In this document: piece after piece, positions 45,468-54,251 of the stretch
Position numbering within the stretch: the stretch's first letter is position 1
Layout of the letters: each line of letters opens with the position of its first letter
Assembly (NCBI GenBank): GCA_025352225.1
Contig: JANXTT010000135.1
Coordinates: forward strand, 1 to 64,000
Length of the DNA stretch: 64,000 nt
Source: Mucilaginibacter sp.
GTDB lineage: Bacteria > Bacteroidota > Bacteroidia > Sphingobacteriales > Sphingobacteriaceae
Reading direction: 5' to 3'
Made by a program: the position numbers and the translations under genes
Notes under the pieces: generated by a model
Database searches by the model: none
What the model saw: the letters and a program-made list of their open reading frames with translations, nothing else
What the model was told of the DNA's origin: nothing

Positions 45468-46694
45468 ATGAAAACGCCGCCTTTTTATATATGCGTAATG
45501 TTATTGGTGTTTAACGCTGGTATTGGCACGGCTCAAAAAAAGCTGGTAAACGGTGTATGGCATGCTGCGCTCACCACCGCGACAGGCAAACAAATACCAT
45601 TTAACTTTGAGGTTAAGGATACTTTAGGCAAAAAACAGTTGGCCATAATTAATGGCAGCGAACGCTTTAAGGTATCTGATATCGAAACAAAAGATGATTC
45701 GATACTCATTCATATGCCTTTATTTGATTCGGAAATTAAAACCCGTGTTGAAGGCAATACCCTCAAAGGAAAATGGATAAAGCATCTGCCCCAAAAAGAT
45801 GTGGCTATGGATTTTTTTGCCCGGCCGAATGAACCTGTACGCTTTTTAGATGCGCGTACGAAACCAAGGTATAATATACAGGGCCGCTGGTCGGCAATTT
45901 TTGCCGGTGGTGAAACTACTGTCGCGGAGTTTAAGCAGCAAGGCGGAGCACTCACCGGTACATTTTTAACCACATCGGGCGATTATCGTTACCTGGAAGG
46001 CGTCGTTGCCGGCGATAGTCTTTACCTTTCGTGTTTTGATGGTGGACATGCCTATCTTTTCACAGCCAAAATAGAAGATGGACAAGCCATTAGTAACGGT
46101 AAGTTTTATGCCGGTTATTCGTCAATAAGTGACTGGGCGGCGGTAAAGAACGATGCTGCTAAACTCCCTGATGCATATTCATTAACGGCTTTAAAGCCCG
46201 GCATCAAAAAAGTTGATTTTACATTTGCCGACCTGAACGGTAAAAAGGTTTCGCTCAGTAACCCACAGTTTAAAAACAAGGTGGTTATTTTGCAACTTAT
46301 GGGGTCGTGGTGCCCTAACTGCATGGACGAAACCGCTTATATGGTTAATTTCTATAAAAAGTATCAAACACTTGGTGTTGAGGTAGTTGGATTGGCTTAT
46401 GAGCGTAGTGCTGATTTTAACCTATCCAAAGCTAGTTTATCACTGGTACAAAAACGTTTTAATGTGCCATATCCCATATTGATAACCGGCTATACTACTG
46501 CTAAAAACGAGGTTATTAAAAGCCTGCCTATGATGGCCGATTTTAGTGCTTTTCCTACAACTATAATTATTGATAAGCAAGGTACTGTACGTAAAATACA
46601 TACCGGCTTTAGCGGCCCGGGTACCGGTAATTACTATACCGAATTTATAAATGAGTTTGAAAAACTGATTGATGGCCTTGTTGCCGAAAAATAA
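45468..46694 (+). CDS. TlpA-like thioredoxin-fold protein, exported
   Basis: A 408-residue protein with a signal peptide (FYICVMLLVFNAGIGTAQ). Residues ~25-250 are beta-rich and carry no known motif (GVWHAALTTATGKQIPFNFEV ...). Residues ~255-405 form a TlpA/AhpC-type thioredoxin domain with active site GSWCPNCMDE (CPNC), then PTTIIIDKQGTVRKIHTGFSGPG. Such proteins keep periplasmic thiols reduced or isomerise disulfides in Bacteroidota. Partner and substrate unknown. Convergent with the holin-like gene. Confidence 0.88.
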   Translation: MKTPPFYICVMLLVFNAGIGTAQKKLVNGVWHAALTTATGKQIPFNFEVKDTLGKKQLAIINGSERFKVSDIETKDDSILIHMPLFDSEIKTRVEGNTLKGKWIKHLPQKDVAMDFFARPNEPVRFLDARTKPRYNIQGRWSAIFAGGETTVAEFKQQGGALTGTFLTTSGDYRYLEGVVAGDSLYLSCFDGGHAYLFTAKIEDGQAISNGKFYAGYSSISDWAAVKNDAAKLPDAYSLTALKPGIKKVDFTFADLNGKKVSLSNPQFKNKVVILQLMGSWCPNCMDETAYMVNFYKKYQTLGVEVVGLAYERSADFNLSKASLSLVQKRFNVPYPILITGYTTAKNEVIKSLPMMADFSAFPTTIIIDKQGTVRKIHTGFSGPGTGNYYTEFINEFEKLIDGLVAEK

Positions 46695-46715
46695 GCAGGC
46701 TACCAATGTTTGCAC

Positions 46716-47054
46716 TTACTTCTTCTCAATAGCGTGGAACACCATTTTAAGTATAGAAAGTACTATGGCAAATATGGCTGCATTAAAAAAGCCATGAACC
46801 TTAAACCCATCTAACAGGTTACTAACCAACATCACCATAAATACGCTGATGATAAATGACACCAAACCCAGCGTTAAAAAGTTTAATGGAAAGGTTAGTA
46901 TGCGCAGTAGTAATCCAATAGTTGCATTTACTATCGCTAGTAGTATACCTGCAATAACCGCGCTTAAAAACCCGTGAACGTATACACCGGGTATGATATG
47001 AGCTGCGATAAACACTGCAAGACCAGTAAATAATATTTCGACTATAAACTTCAT
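46716..47054 (-). CDS. Four-TM phage-holin-family (PF04020-type) membrane protein
   Basis: A 112-residue protein consisting almost wholly of four TM helices (residues ~3-21, 31-50, 57-78, 88-107): IVEILFTGLAVFIAAHIIPGVYVHGF ... VIAGILLAIVNATIGLLLRILTFPLNFLTLGLVSFIISV. The TFPLNFLTLG segment is typical of the YvlD-like family. Despite the family name there is no other phage gene nearby, so a chromosomal membrane protein of unknown role is more likely than a lysis protein. Confidence 0.85.
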   Translation of the reverse strand: MKFIVEILFTGLAVFIAAHIIPGVYVHGFLSAVIAGILLAIVNATIGLLLRILTFPLNFLTLGLVSFIISVFMVMLVSNLLDGFKVHGFFNAAIFAIVLSILKMVFHAIEKK

Positions 47055-47106
47055 AAATTCTATATTTGATAATACTACAATTTTAATAAAAAAACGTTTT
47101 AGATTT

Positions 47107-47526
47107 ATGAGGTTTATACTCCTTTGTTTTTTTCTGTTTTTGTTAACTGCATGCGGTGGAACTACCCATCAGGGTAACCCCATAAAAATCCATTTGTCTA
47201 AAGACGAGCAAGCTGTTTACATCTCTGGTTTGGATTACGCGGTTATTCAGCAACTCAAAGCCGATTCGCTTACGCGCGATAGCTGGCAACACATATTACA
47301 GGTTTACCGCTTGCCTGTGGATATCGAGATGAAAGATTTCCAGAATATTCAACCTGGTAATTATCAGCTTAATGATAGTGTTATCATTTTTAAGCCGGAT
47401 ACAGCTTTCAAAAAAAGCCAACATTACTTTGCCCGTTTTTACGCCAATGGGCCAATAAACACCCTAAATATTATTCAAGGTACCGCTGATTTGAAACGGC
47501 CGGCATACATCGAAGCTCGTTTTTAG
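47107..47526 (+). CDS. Small lipoprotein, function unknown
   Basis: A 139-residue lipoprotein with signal LLCFFLFLLTACGGTTHQ. The mature part is a mix of helix and beta (QAVYISGLDYAVIQQLKADSLTRDSWQHILQVYRLP ...) ending in strands (LNIIQGTADLKRPAYIEARF). No family recognised. Its stop lies 3 bp from the rsmA stop on the other strand. Confidence 0.75.
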   Translation: MRFILLCFFLFLLTACGGTTHQGNPIKIHLSKDEQAVYISGLDYAVIQQLKADSLTRDSWQHILQVYRLPVDIEMKDFQNIQPGNYQLNDSVIIFKPDTAFKKSQHYFARFYANGPINTLNIIQGTADLKRPAYIEARF

Positions 47527-47529
47527 TTG

Positions 47530-48309
47530 TTATCGTTCCTGCGATATTTTGTTGGTGAGCGTTACAAAATCAGCAACACTTAAACGTTCGGCACGGAGGT
47601 CCAAAAGCGGATCGTCCGTTATTTTTTCTTTGGGTATAAGCGATGATATGGCGTTGCGCAACGTTTTGCGGCGTTGGTTAAAGCCAGCCTTAACCACTTG
47701 CCAAAACAGTTTCTCATCACATTGGAGTTGTGGGGTTTCATTTCGCGTTAAGCGTATCACTGCCGACAGCACTTTTGGGGGTGGGTTAAAAACCCCTGCC
47801 TTAACTGTAAATAAATACTCTACCTTATAGTACGCTTGTAAAAACACACTTAATATCCCATACGTTTTGCTTCCGGGTTTGGCACTGCAGCGTTCGGCTA
47901 CTTCTTTTTGAAACATGCCTACTACCTCAATAACCTGCTGCCTGTTATCCAATACCTTAAATAATATTTGCGACGATATATTGTAAGGGAAGTTGCCTAT
48001 GATCGCAAACGGGCCTGTAAAAACAGTTGCAAAATCCATCTCTAAAAAGTCGGCATTGATAAGTCGGGTACCTAGTTGCGGATACTTCTTTTGTAGAAAT
48101 TGGTACGACTCTGTATCAATATCAATAAGGTAGGTTTCATAATCAGGGTTTTTTATCAAAAAATCAGACAAGATACCCATACCGGGCCCTACTTCTAACA
48201 CCTGCTTATACTTTTCTTGTAGTTTTAGGCTGTTCACAATCTTTTCGGCAATATTTTTATCAGTTAAAAAGTGCTGACCAAGATGTTTTTTTGCCCTTAC
48301 TATACTCAT
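47530..48309 (-). CDS. rsmA: 16S rRNA (adenine1518/1519-N6)-dimethyltransferase
   Basis: KsgA/RsmA dimethylates A1518 and A1519 in 16S rRNA. Family landmarks: VRAKKHLGQHFLTDKNIA at the start, SAM-binding VLEVGPGMGILSDFL, the catalytic NFPYNISSQILF (NLPY-type), FQKEVAERCSAKPGSKTYGILSV and FNQRRKTLRNAI. 259 residues, full length. Divergent from pdxA across 149 bp. Confidence 0.96.
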   Translation of the reverse strand: MSIVRAKKHLGQHFLTDKNIAEKIVNSLKLQEKYKQVLEVGPGMGILSDFLIKNPDYETYLIDIDTESYQFLQKKYPQLGTRLINADFLEMDFATVFTGPFAIIGNFPYNISSQILFKVLDNRQQVIEVVGMFQKEVAERCSAKPGSKTYGILSVFLQAYYKVEYLFTVKAGVFNPPPKVLSAVIRLTRNETPQLQCDEKLFWQVVKAGFNQRRKTLRNAISSLIPKEKITDDPLLDLRAERLSVADFVTLTNKISQER

Positions 48310-48458
48310 TAATATAAAGTTTCACGCAAATAACGTCATATTTGTGCTTTGTTCAGATAATCAGCATTAAAATCTTTTTATTTGTACCTGCTTTAATAGT
48401 TACAAACTCATTAAAGCAATCAATAACAACCACAATTTATCAGTGAAACCTTAATAAG

Positions 48459-49514
48459 ATGAGTGAGAAACTAAAGATCGGTATAAGCATAGGCGATGTA
48501 AATGGCATCGGACTTGAAGTGATTATTAAAACCCTGGCAGACAATCTTATATTAAACTACTGTACCCCTATAGTTTACGGGCATACTAAGGTTGCCTCGT
48601 TTCACCGTAAGGCTTTAAATATGAACGATTTTAGTTTCAATGTGATTAACACTCCCGATCAGGCTAATCCCAAACGGGCAAACATGATTAATTGCTGGGA
48701 AGAAGACGTGAAGATAGAGCTTGGCCTATCTACAGAAACTGGCGGTAAATATGCTTTACTGTCGTTAGAAAAAGCAGTTACCCACTTAATTGACGGCAGC
48801 ATTGACGCCCTGGTTACGGCGCCTATTAACAAGCACAACATTCAAAGCGATAGCTTTAACTTCCCCGGCCATACCGAATATTTACAAGAGCGCAGCGGCA
48901 ATAAAGACGCATTGATGTTTTTAATTAGCGAAGACCTAAAGATTGGCGTAGTTACAGGCCATATCCCGGTTAGCGAAGTTGCACAGAAACTCACCATTGA
49001 TAGCATAGTATCTAAAATTAAGCTGATGAATGATAGCCTGAAAAAGGATTTTTGGATACGCAAACCCAAAATTGCTGTTTTAGGATTAAACCCTCATGCG
49101 GGCGACAATGGCCTGATAGGCCAGGAAGAACAAAATGTTATTATACCCGCCATAGAAGAAGCAAAAGCGCATGGCATTTTAGCGGTGGGCCCTTACGCTG
49201 CCGACGGATTTTTTGCTAATGGTGCTTACCTTAAGTTTGATGCTGTTTTAGCCATGTATCATGATCAGGGTTTGATACCTTTTAAACAGATAGCATTTGA
49301 AAGCGGTGTTAACTTTACCGCGGGTCTGAACATTGTGCGCACCTCTCCGGATCATGGAACGGCTTACGATATTGCTGGTAAGAACCTGGCGTCCGAATCC
49401 TCATTCCGCGAAGCTATATTTGCCGCGATTCATATTGTAAAAAGCCGCCGCGAATCTGCCGACCTGCAAGAAAACACCCTCGTATACAGCAAACTTAGCC
49501 GGGATAGAGATTAG
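48459..49514 (+). CDS. pdxA: 4-hydroxythreonine-4-phosphate dehydrogenase
   Basis: PdxA oxidises 4-phosphohydroxythreonine in pyridoxal 5'-phosphate synthesis. Landmarks: ISIGDVNGIGLEVIIK at the N-terminus, VTAPINKHNIQ, FPGHTEYL (metal-binding His), LGLNPHAGDNGLIGQEE, MYHDQGLIPFK and SPDHGTAYDIAGK. 351 residues, slightly long but normal for Bacteroidota. rsmA-pdxA neighbourhoods are common in bacteria; here they are divergent. Confidence 0.96.
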   Translation: MSEKLKIGISIGDVNGIGLEVIIKTLADNLILNYCTPIVYGHTKVASFHRKALNMNDFSFNVINTPDQANPKRANMINCWEEDVKIELGLSTETGGKYALLSLEKAVTHLIDGSIDALVTAPINKHNIQSDSFNFPGHTEYLQERSGNKDALMFLISEDLKIGVVTGHIPVSEVAQKLTIDSIVSKIKLMNDSLKKDFWIRKPKIAVLGLNPHAGDNGLIGQEEQNVIIPAIEEAKAHGILAVGPYAADGFFANGAYLKFDAVLAMYHDQGLIPFKQIAFESGVNFTAGLNIVRTSPDHGTAYDIAGKNLASESSFREAIFAAIHIVKSRRESADLQENTLVYSKLSRDRD

Positions 49515-49886
49515 GCAATGCCTTAAATTCGTCCTGCCCATTCCTTAATCAGGGATGGAGCGAGATTGCCAATTAGTGGCCACTAGGAGGTATTTATAAG
49601 CGCGACAACCCCAATAACCAAAATAACACGTGGGTATTTATGGGTGTTTTTTAATTTGTATCAAGTCGCAAGTATCAGTTATTAAGTAATCAATATACGG
49701 AAAATTATCGATTTGAACGGGAGATACTGGTTGGTTTATTTTTTGGGGATGATGCTTAGTAATAGCCGGGATGCTGCATTTTGCGAAAAAAATATCTCCC
49801 GTTTCTATTAACTAGTAGGTAATCTGTTTAATTATTAGTCGGCTAAAAAATGGCAAATCCCTTTACCTTATCCCTCTAATATTTTC
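49515..49886. other. Intergenic region with a long inverted repeat
   Basis: No gene is visible. AACGGGAGATA (49716-49726) and TATCTCCCGTT (49793-49803) are perfect 11-bp complements separated by 66 bases, which would give a long stem-loop on either strand. A smaller imperfect CCATTCC / GGGATGG pair lies at about 49540-49560. Possibly a structured RNA or repeat relic; no T-run follows. Confidence 0.5.
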
Positions 49887-50363
49887 TTATTGATATAGCA
49901 AAATATTTTTTCTGATAGCTTTATCAACTTTTGAGATCGTCAATTTATATTCGAGCAATATTAACGCCAGATACACCATATAAATTGTTGATACCTTAAC
50001 AAAGTCTTCCAGTGGATTGCCCCCCAAAAGTGTACTAGCTAAATCTGAAAACCACAGTAAAGTAAAACCAATAAATACTGCAGTTGCTAAAGTGCTTAAT
50101 CTTATTTTATAATAGGCTTCCTGGGGTTCTATGGATAGTTTGGACACCAATTTGGGTAATGGTTTTTCAAATGAAGTCTGGATGCGTGTAAAAGTTAGTC
50201 CATTTTTTCCTCCTCGAGCTAAAAAAGACTTATCCGTACCAATATTAATAGACGAAAAATCCAAATCCAAAGGCATCGTTCTCTTAATTGATTCTTTCCG
50301 TACACAAAACTCTACCTCGCTAGGTGTATATTGGGAGATATTGACTTTCTTAAAATATAGCAT
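49887..50363 (-). CDS. Hypothetical protein with two TM helices
   Basis: A 158-residue protein with a soluble N-terminal half containing the basic/aromatic segment FLARGGKNGLTFTRIQTSFEKPLPKLVSKLS. Two TM helices follow at about 92-112 and 124-140 (LATAVFIGFTLLWFSDLASTLL; VSTIYMVYLALILLEYKL) and a basic tail. Not recognised. Visibly AT-rich relative to pdxA and efp on either side. Confidence 0.6.
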   Translation of the reverse strand: MLYFKKVNISQYTPSEVEFCVRKESIKRTMPLDLDFSSINIGTDKSFLARGGKNGLTFTRIQTSFEKPLPKLVSKLSIEPQEAYYKIRLSTLATAVFIGFTLLWFSDLASTLLGGNPLEDFVKVSTIYMVYLALILLEYKLTISKVDKAIRKNILLYQ

Positions 50364-50601
50364 GCAATAAGGTTAAAAAACAAAATTAGCATTTTCTTTA
50401 CATCCCCATCCTGGTTTAAATAAATCCCCGTATAGTTACGCTATAAAAAACTAAGAACTGAATCCAACAACTATCTTTCGAGAAGATAGCGCACTATTTA
50501 AAAACAAAAAAGTTTTATGCTCACCTATCAGGCTTTTATAGATTGATGGATCAAAATATGGTTGGATTTATTTTTTAGACCCTGTTTAACAAAACTTAAT
50601 A

Positions 50602-50609
50602 TATCTTTG
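50602..50609 (+). promoter_or_regulatory. -7 box for efp
   Basis: TATCTTTG is a perfect TAnnTTTG, 28 bp before the efp ATG. No TTG at the usual -33 distance. Confidence 0.5.
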
Positions 50610-50637
50610 AATTCAAAATTTACAAATCGTATTTTTC

Positions 50638-51198
50638 ATGGCCAAAGCATCAGAGATTAAAGTAGGAAATATTTTACGTTACAACGGCGAACTGGTAACC
50701 GTTACAGAAGTGCTACATCGTACACCAGGTAAAGGTGGAGCGTTCTATTTGGATAAATTTCGCAATATTAAAACCGGAAAAATTGTGGAGGCGCGTTTAG
50801 CCACCGACGAACAGGTTGAAATTTGCCGGGTTGAAACCAATGATTTTCAATACCTGTACGAAGAAGGTGATTCCATGGTTATTATGGATAACACAACTTA
50901 TGATCAGTTTAATATTCCAAAGTCATTGTTTGGCACCTCTGTTAGATTTCTAAAAGAAGGCATGTCCGTAATTGTGTCTTTTGAAAGTGAAGAGCCTATT
51001 ATGGCACAGGCCCCTAACAGTGTAGAATTAGAAATTACCTATGCGGAGCCCGCGGTTAAAGGTGATACATCTTCGGGCGCGCTCAAATATGCAACAACAG
51101 AAAATGGTGTAGAAATAAAAGTGCCACTATTTGTTAACCAGGGCGATAAAGTAAAAGTAGATACCCGCACCGGCGAATATCTTGAGCGTGTTAAATAG
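50638..51198 (+). CDS. efp: Elongation factor P
   Basis: EF-P rescues ribosomes stalled at polyproline. Three beta-barrel domains over 186 residues: the KOW-like domain I (ASEIKVGNILRYNGELVTVTEVLHRTPGKGGAFY), OB domain II (EEGDSMVIMDNTTYDQFNIP) and domain III (GDTSSGALKYATTENGVEIKVPLFVNQGDKVKVDTRTGEYLERVK). The loop-tip Lys in TPGKGG is at the position modified in other bacteria; no modifying enzyme (epmA or ymfI type) is in the window. A perfect 14-bp terminator follows. Confidence 0.96.
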   Translation: MAKASEIKVGNILRYNGELVTVTEVLHRTPGKGGAFYLDKFRNIKTGKIVEARLATDEQVEICRVETNDFQYLYEEGDSMVIMDNTTYDQFNIPKSLFGTSVRFLKEGMSVIVSFESEEPIMAQAPNSVELEITYAEPAVKGDTSSGALKYATTENGVEIKVPLFVNQGDKVKVDTRTGEYLERVK

Positions 51199-51210
51199 GT
51201 GATAATATCT

Positions 51211-51243
51211 TTTAACCGGCTCAAGTAATTTGAGCCGGTTAAA
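51211..51243 (+). terminator. efp terminator
   Basis: TTTAACCGGCTCAA (51211-51224) pairs perfectly with TTGAGCCGGTTAAA (51230-51243) around a 5-base loop, 12 bp after the efp stop. The flanking T-run is short. Confidence 0.85.
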
Positions 51244-51477
51244 TTTAACTTAGGTTATATTTTTAATATAGTTGTGGGCTGTTCTATAACGTGCGTCTTC
51301 TTCTGGATTTTAAGTTTTCCATCTTCCAATTACAGTATCATAGATGCCTTGTCATAAGGGGGTGAATTAATCTGCATATTTTCCGATAAAATATCTTCTG
51401 TTTTTTTAATTTTTTTTGAAGCTTTCTTGTTATTGTGGATACTATTTAATAATTGCACAACATTGGGACACCAATAA

Positions 51478-52203
51478 TTAAGCTGGATTGATAATGTTTC
51501 TTATTTCCATCCAATCTGAATATTGGATATTTCTAGCACGAGTACTACAACCTAAGCCTGAGCAGTGTTGAACTACGAATAAGATTCTATCATCGGAAAG
51601 TTCTATTGGCTTACCTATCGCTTCAAACATAGTTTCTTTCGGGATGATATTATAAATCTTACAAATGGCTTTGTATGCTTTCTTACCCATCGCAATTATA
51701 TATTTAGGCTCTATTATACCAATCAACTCTTTCAAATAAGGAAGAGTTTCGAGATACCACCTATCTTTAACAGAATTTGCCATCCCTTCTTTCTCTTTAT
51801 TATCTTTATCTAACTTACTTTGCTTAATACCTAAAATTGCGTTGGTAAAAAATAAACGTTGTTTGCTTTTGACGGTATAGTTAACTTCATGAAGAGAAAA
51901 TGGTGGTCCTAATCTCTTGAAGAACTCGAGAATAGTTTGATTAGTGTCTAAATCTTTCTCTTTCTCCCAATTTTCTTTAAGGTTCTTACGCAAAGAAGCA
52001 GTATCGCTAAAATCTTGACCGATAAACATGATTTCGGCGTCGAGGTTATTATGCCAAATCTCCCAAGGATTTATAACATCATACTCAAGATCAAATTCTT
52101 TAAAAATTTGATGAGGGTTTAAAAGTTGTTCTTTATCGGAAAATTCGTAAGTTTTGAATTGCGCTACTAATTCACTATAGCGTTGAGTTTTGGTCTTTTG
52201 CAT
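51478..52203 (-). CDS. Uracil-DNA glycosylase superfamily-like protein
   Basis: A 241-residue cytoplasmic protein with the order of UDG-superfamily motifs: motif A-like IMFIGQDFSD (Asp in the GQD position), FTNAILGIKQ, IIAMGKKAYKAI, and motif B-like VVQHCSGLGCS where classic enzymes have HPSPL. The HPS to HCS change leaves catalytic activity open. It lies in an AT-rich stretch, visibly lower in GC than efp and the cluster that follows, and its neighbours are hypothetical, which together hint at acquisition. It could act in repair or in defence against modified DNA; the sequence does not decide. Confidence 0.65.
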   Translation of the reverse strand: MQKTKTQRYSELVAQFKTYEFSDKEQLLNPHQIFKEFDLEYDVINPWEIWHNNLDAEIMFIGQDFSDTASLRKNLKENWEKEKDLDTNQTILEFFKRLGPPFSLHEVNYTVKSKQRLFFTNAILGIKQSKLDKDNKEKEGMANSVKDRWYLETLPYLKELIGIIEPKYIIAMGKKAYKAICKIYNIIPKETMFEAIGKPIELSDDRILFVVQHCSGLGCSTRARNIQYSDWMEIRNIINPA

Positions 52204-52291
52204 AAATGTGGTGTTTAGAACATAATAACAGAAGGTGACTATATATTATTCTTCATCAGTGTTGGTTTATACTTATAACTAATATAGTCAC

Positions 52292-52888
52292 CTATAAACG
52301 AGTTGAGCAATCAGGCGTTTTTAAGCTAATTCGCCTTTTTTTATTAAAAAACGGCGAATTGCCAATAAGCATGGTTAGAACCCCCAAAAAAATGCCCCGT
52401 ATTAATATAAGTACTTCTCCACTAAAGGGAAGATAAGCTTTAAAACTGGCAACATTCTCGGAATATCCCATTTCCATACTGGTGATATGGATTATAAATG
52501 ACTCAAAAAGCCACCCCGAGCTCATTAAAATAGTTACTGCCAATATAAAATAGATATTATTATCCGCTTTTTTGAATAACAAAATAAGTGGGAGAATAGA
52601 GATCAACGTCATAATCCAAAATATAATATTATAGGCCCCTGTAGCGCGTTCCCGAAAAGATGTAGTATAGACATTTGAATTTTCTGGTAAGAAAAATAAG
52701 AGCAGGAACAATACTGTAATTAAAATAGAATAAGACAGCAATACCCACCTGATAATACTAACAGCATTTTGTGTTTGGAAATTCTTCTTAAATAGTTTCC
52801 GGCTGAAAATTATGACAAGAATACTTATAGAAATCCCCCTGATAAAATAAGTACCGATTAACTCAGTAATTTCAATAAATGTTCCCAT
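52292..52888 (-). CDS. Hypothetical integral membrane protein, five to six TM
   Basis: A 198-residue protein dominated by hydrophobic helices: ELIGTYFIRGISISILVIIFS, IIRWVLLSYSILITVLFLLLFFLP, YNIIFWIMTLISILPLILLF, NIYFILAVTILMSSGWLFESFI and VLILIRGIFLGVLTMLIG. The loop between helices 2 and 3 is polar. No family recognised; the pattern loosely resembles quinol-oxidising anchor subunits but no haem ligands can be assigned. AT-rich like its neighbour. Confidence 0.6.
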   Translation of the reverse strand: MGTFIEITELIGTYFIRGISISILVIIFSRKLFKKNFQTQNAVSIIRWVLLSYSILITVLFLLLFFLPENSNVYTTSFRERATGAYNIIFWIMTLISILPLILLFKKADNNIYFILAVTILMSSGWLFESFIIHITSMEMGYSENVASFKAYLPFSGEVLILIRGIFLGVLTMLIGNSPFFNKKRRISLKTPDCSTRL

Positions 52889-53123
52889 TACATTTCTTTA
52901 AGAATGTGTTCCATTTTACAATTATAACTTAAAATACCAAATTATACTATGAATTGCTCTTAAGGATAGTAGTAAGCAAAAAAATCCTGAAGAATAAATC
53001 ACTGAATATCAGAAGCAGGAATAATTTTCTTCATTTTCTCACTTTTATTTAGCGTTATAAAATACACTATAAAAATATTATATTTATGGGGAATAACACT
53101 TATTAATCTAAAACATAAACCGT

Positions 53124-54185
53124 ATGGAAATGGACATGTGCCTGCCCGCGATACCCGCTATTGCAGGCTCTTCAACAATTGCTAATATTACCGAGTTTAG
53201 TTTAAACTGGCCTGTAGATAATCCTAAACAACTAGGGTCAACGCATGAATTGGTTATAAGCGATGAATTTATTTTTGTTACCGGGCAAAAAATGCATAAG
53301 CTGGCCAAGTTTAATTACAAAGGCGAATTGCTGGAGTATTATAACATGCCTGATGGCAGTGGCCCTCATGGCATTCTGATCGATAAAAAAGGCCAGCTTT
53401 GGGTGTCTCTGGAATTTAACGGCGAAGTGGTTCGGCTTGATGAAAATGGTTACATTGTACAATGTATTGATGTAAAAATGTATCCCAATAAGGATAAAAC
53501 ACAACCAATTAATACGGCCCCACACGGCATAGGTTTGGATGCCGACGGCGAAACCATATGGTTTACCGGAAAGCGCACCAGTACTATTGGTAAAATTTCT
53601 CCGGAAGGTATGGTAGAACATTTTCAATTACAAACGCTGGCCTCGTTACCTATCTTTCTTTTTGCAGGCAAAAGCAGCGGTATGTGGGGAACTGAACTAT
53701 TTGGTAACTGCATTTTAAATATTTCGCCGGATGGCAAGGTGAATGAATACCCCATCCCCACAACAGGGAGTAGGCCAATTGCTGTTATTAGCGACCCTGT
53801 TGAAAACTGCATGTGGTTTACCGAAGAAGCAGGCGTTAAGATTGGGAAAATAGATGCCGATGGTAGCATTAGTGAATACCCGGTTCCGGCTCTTCAAAAA
53901 AATGATATCCTTGCTTCTCTGAGTTTTGATGCCGAAATGAACTTATGGGTACAGGTATATGTAGATAGCAATAACCCGCAACCCAAGGGCAACGATTATA
54001 TACTTAAATTTGACAAATCTATCAGGCAGGCATGTGGTAAAACATTAACAGGCGTGCCCTATGAAACACATATTATTCCGAGTCGTATGTCAATGATGCA
54101 CCGAATCAGGAAGGATGGTGCCGATAATTTATGGTTTACCGAGATGATGACAGATAAGTTAGGCAAAATTACTTTAAAGGCATAA
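53124..54185 (+). CDS. Virginiamycin-B-lyase-like beta-propeller
   Basis: A 353-residue seven-bladed propeller of the Vgb/streptogramin lyase type. Blade repeats are evident: GSGPHGILIDKKGQLWVSLEFNGEVVRLDENG, NTAPHGIGLDADGETIWFTGKRTSTIGKISPEG, TGSRPIAVISDPVENCMWFTEEAGVKIGKIDADG, and the last HRIRKDGADNLWFTEMMTDKLGKI. No convincing signal peptide. Vgb linearises cyclic streptogramin B, but the family is wide and many members have no antibiotic substrate, so resistance should not be assumed. It converges on the quinone-oxidase cluster and shares a bidirectional terminator with it. Confidence 0.82.
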   Translation: MEMDMCLPAIPAIAGSSTIANITEFSLNWPVDNPKQLGSTHELVISDEFIFVTGQKMHKLAKFNYKGELLEYYNMPDGSGPHGILIDKKGQLWVSLEFNGEVVRLDENGYIVQCIDVKMYPNKDKTQPINTAPHGIGLDADGETIWFTGKRTSTIGKISPEGMVEHFQLQTLASLPIFLFAGKSSGMWGTELFGNCILNISPDGKVNEYPIPTTGSRPIAVISDPVENCMWFTEEAGVKIGKIDADGSISEYPVPALQKNDILASLSFDAEMNLWVQVYVDSNNPQPKGNDYILKFDKSIRQACGKTLTGVPYETHIIPSRMSMMHRIRKDGADNLWFTEMMTDKLGKITLKA

Positions 54186-54203
54186 CCAATTAGTAAGGAT
54201 ATA

Positions 54204-54238
54204 ATAAACTCCCCGGATGCCTTTTCCGGAGAGTTTAT
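54204..54238. terminator. Bidirectional terminator between Vgb-like gene and the redox cluster
   Basis: A 14-position stem with 13 pairs (54204-54217 with 54225-54238; arms contain ATAAACTC and GAGTTTAT, inner CCGGA/TCCGG) around a 7-base loop, directly between two convergent genes. Confidence 0.85.
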
Positions 54239-54251
54239 GCAATTTGTTTAC

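Noticed and set aside
46716-47054. Prophage remnant suggested by the holin-family gene
   Set aside because: The family is chromosomal in many bacteria and no other phage gene, integrase or attachment site is near.
53124-54185. Streptogramin resistance gene
   Set aside because: Propeller repeats alone do not show lyase activity, and the organism is Gram-negative; called Vgb-like only.
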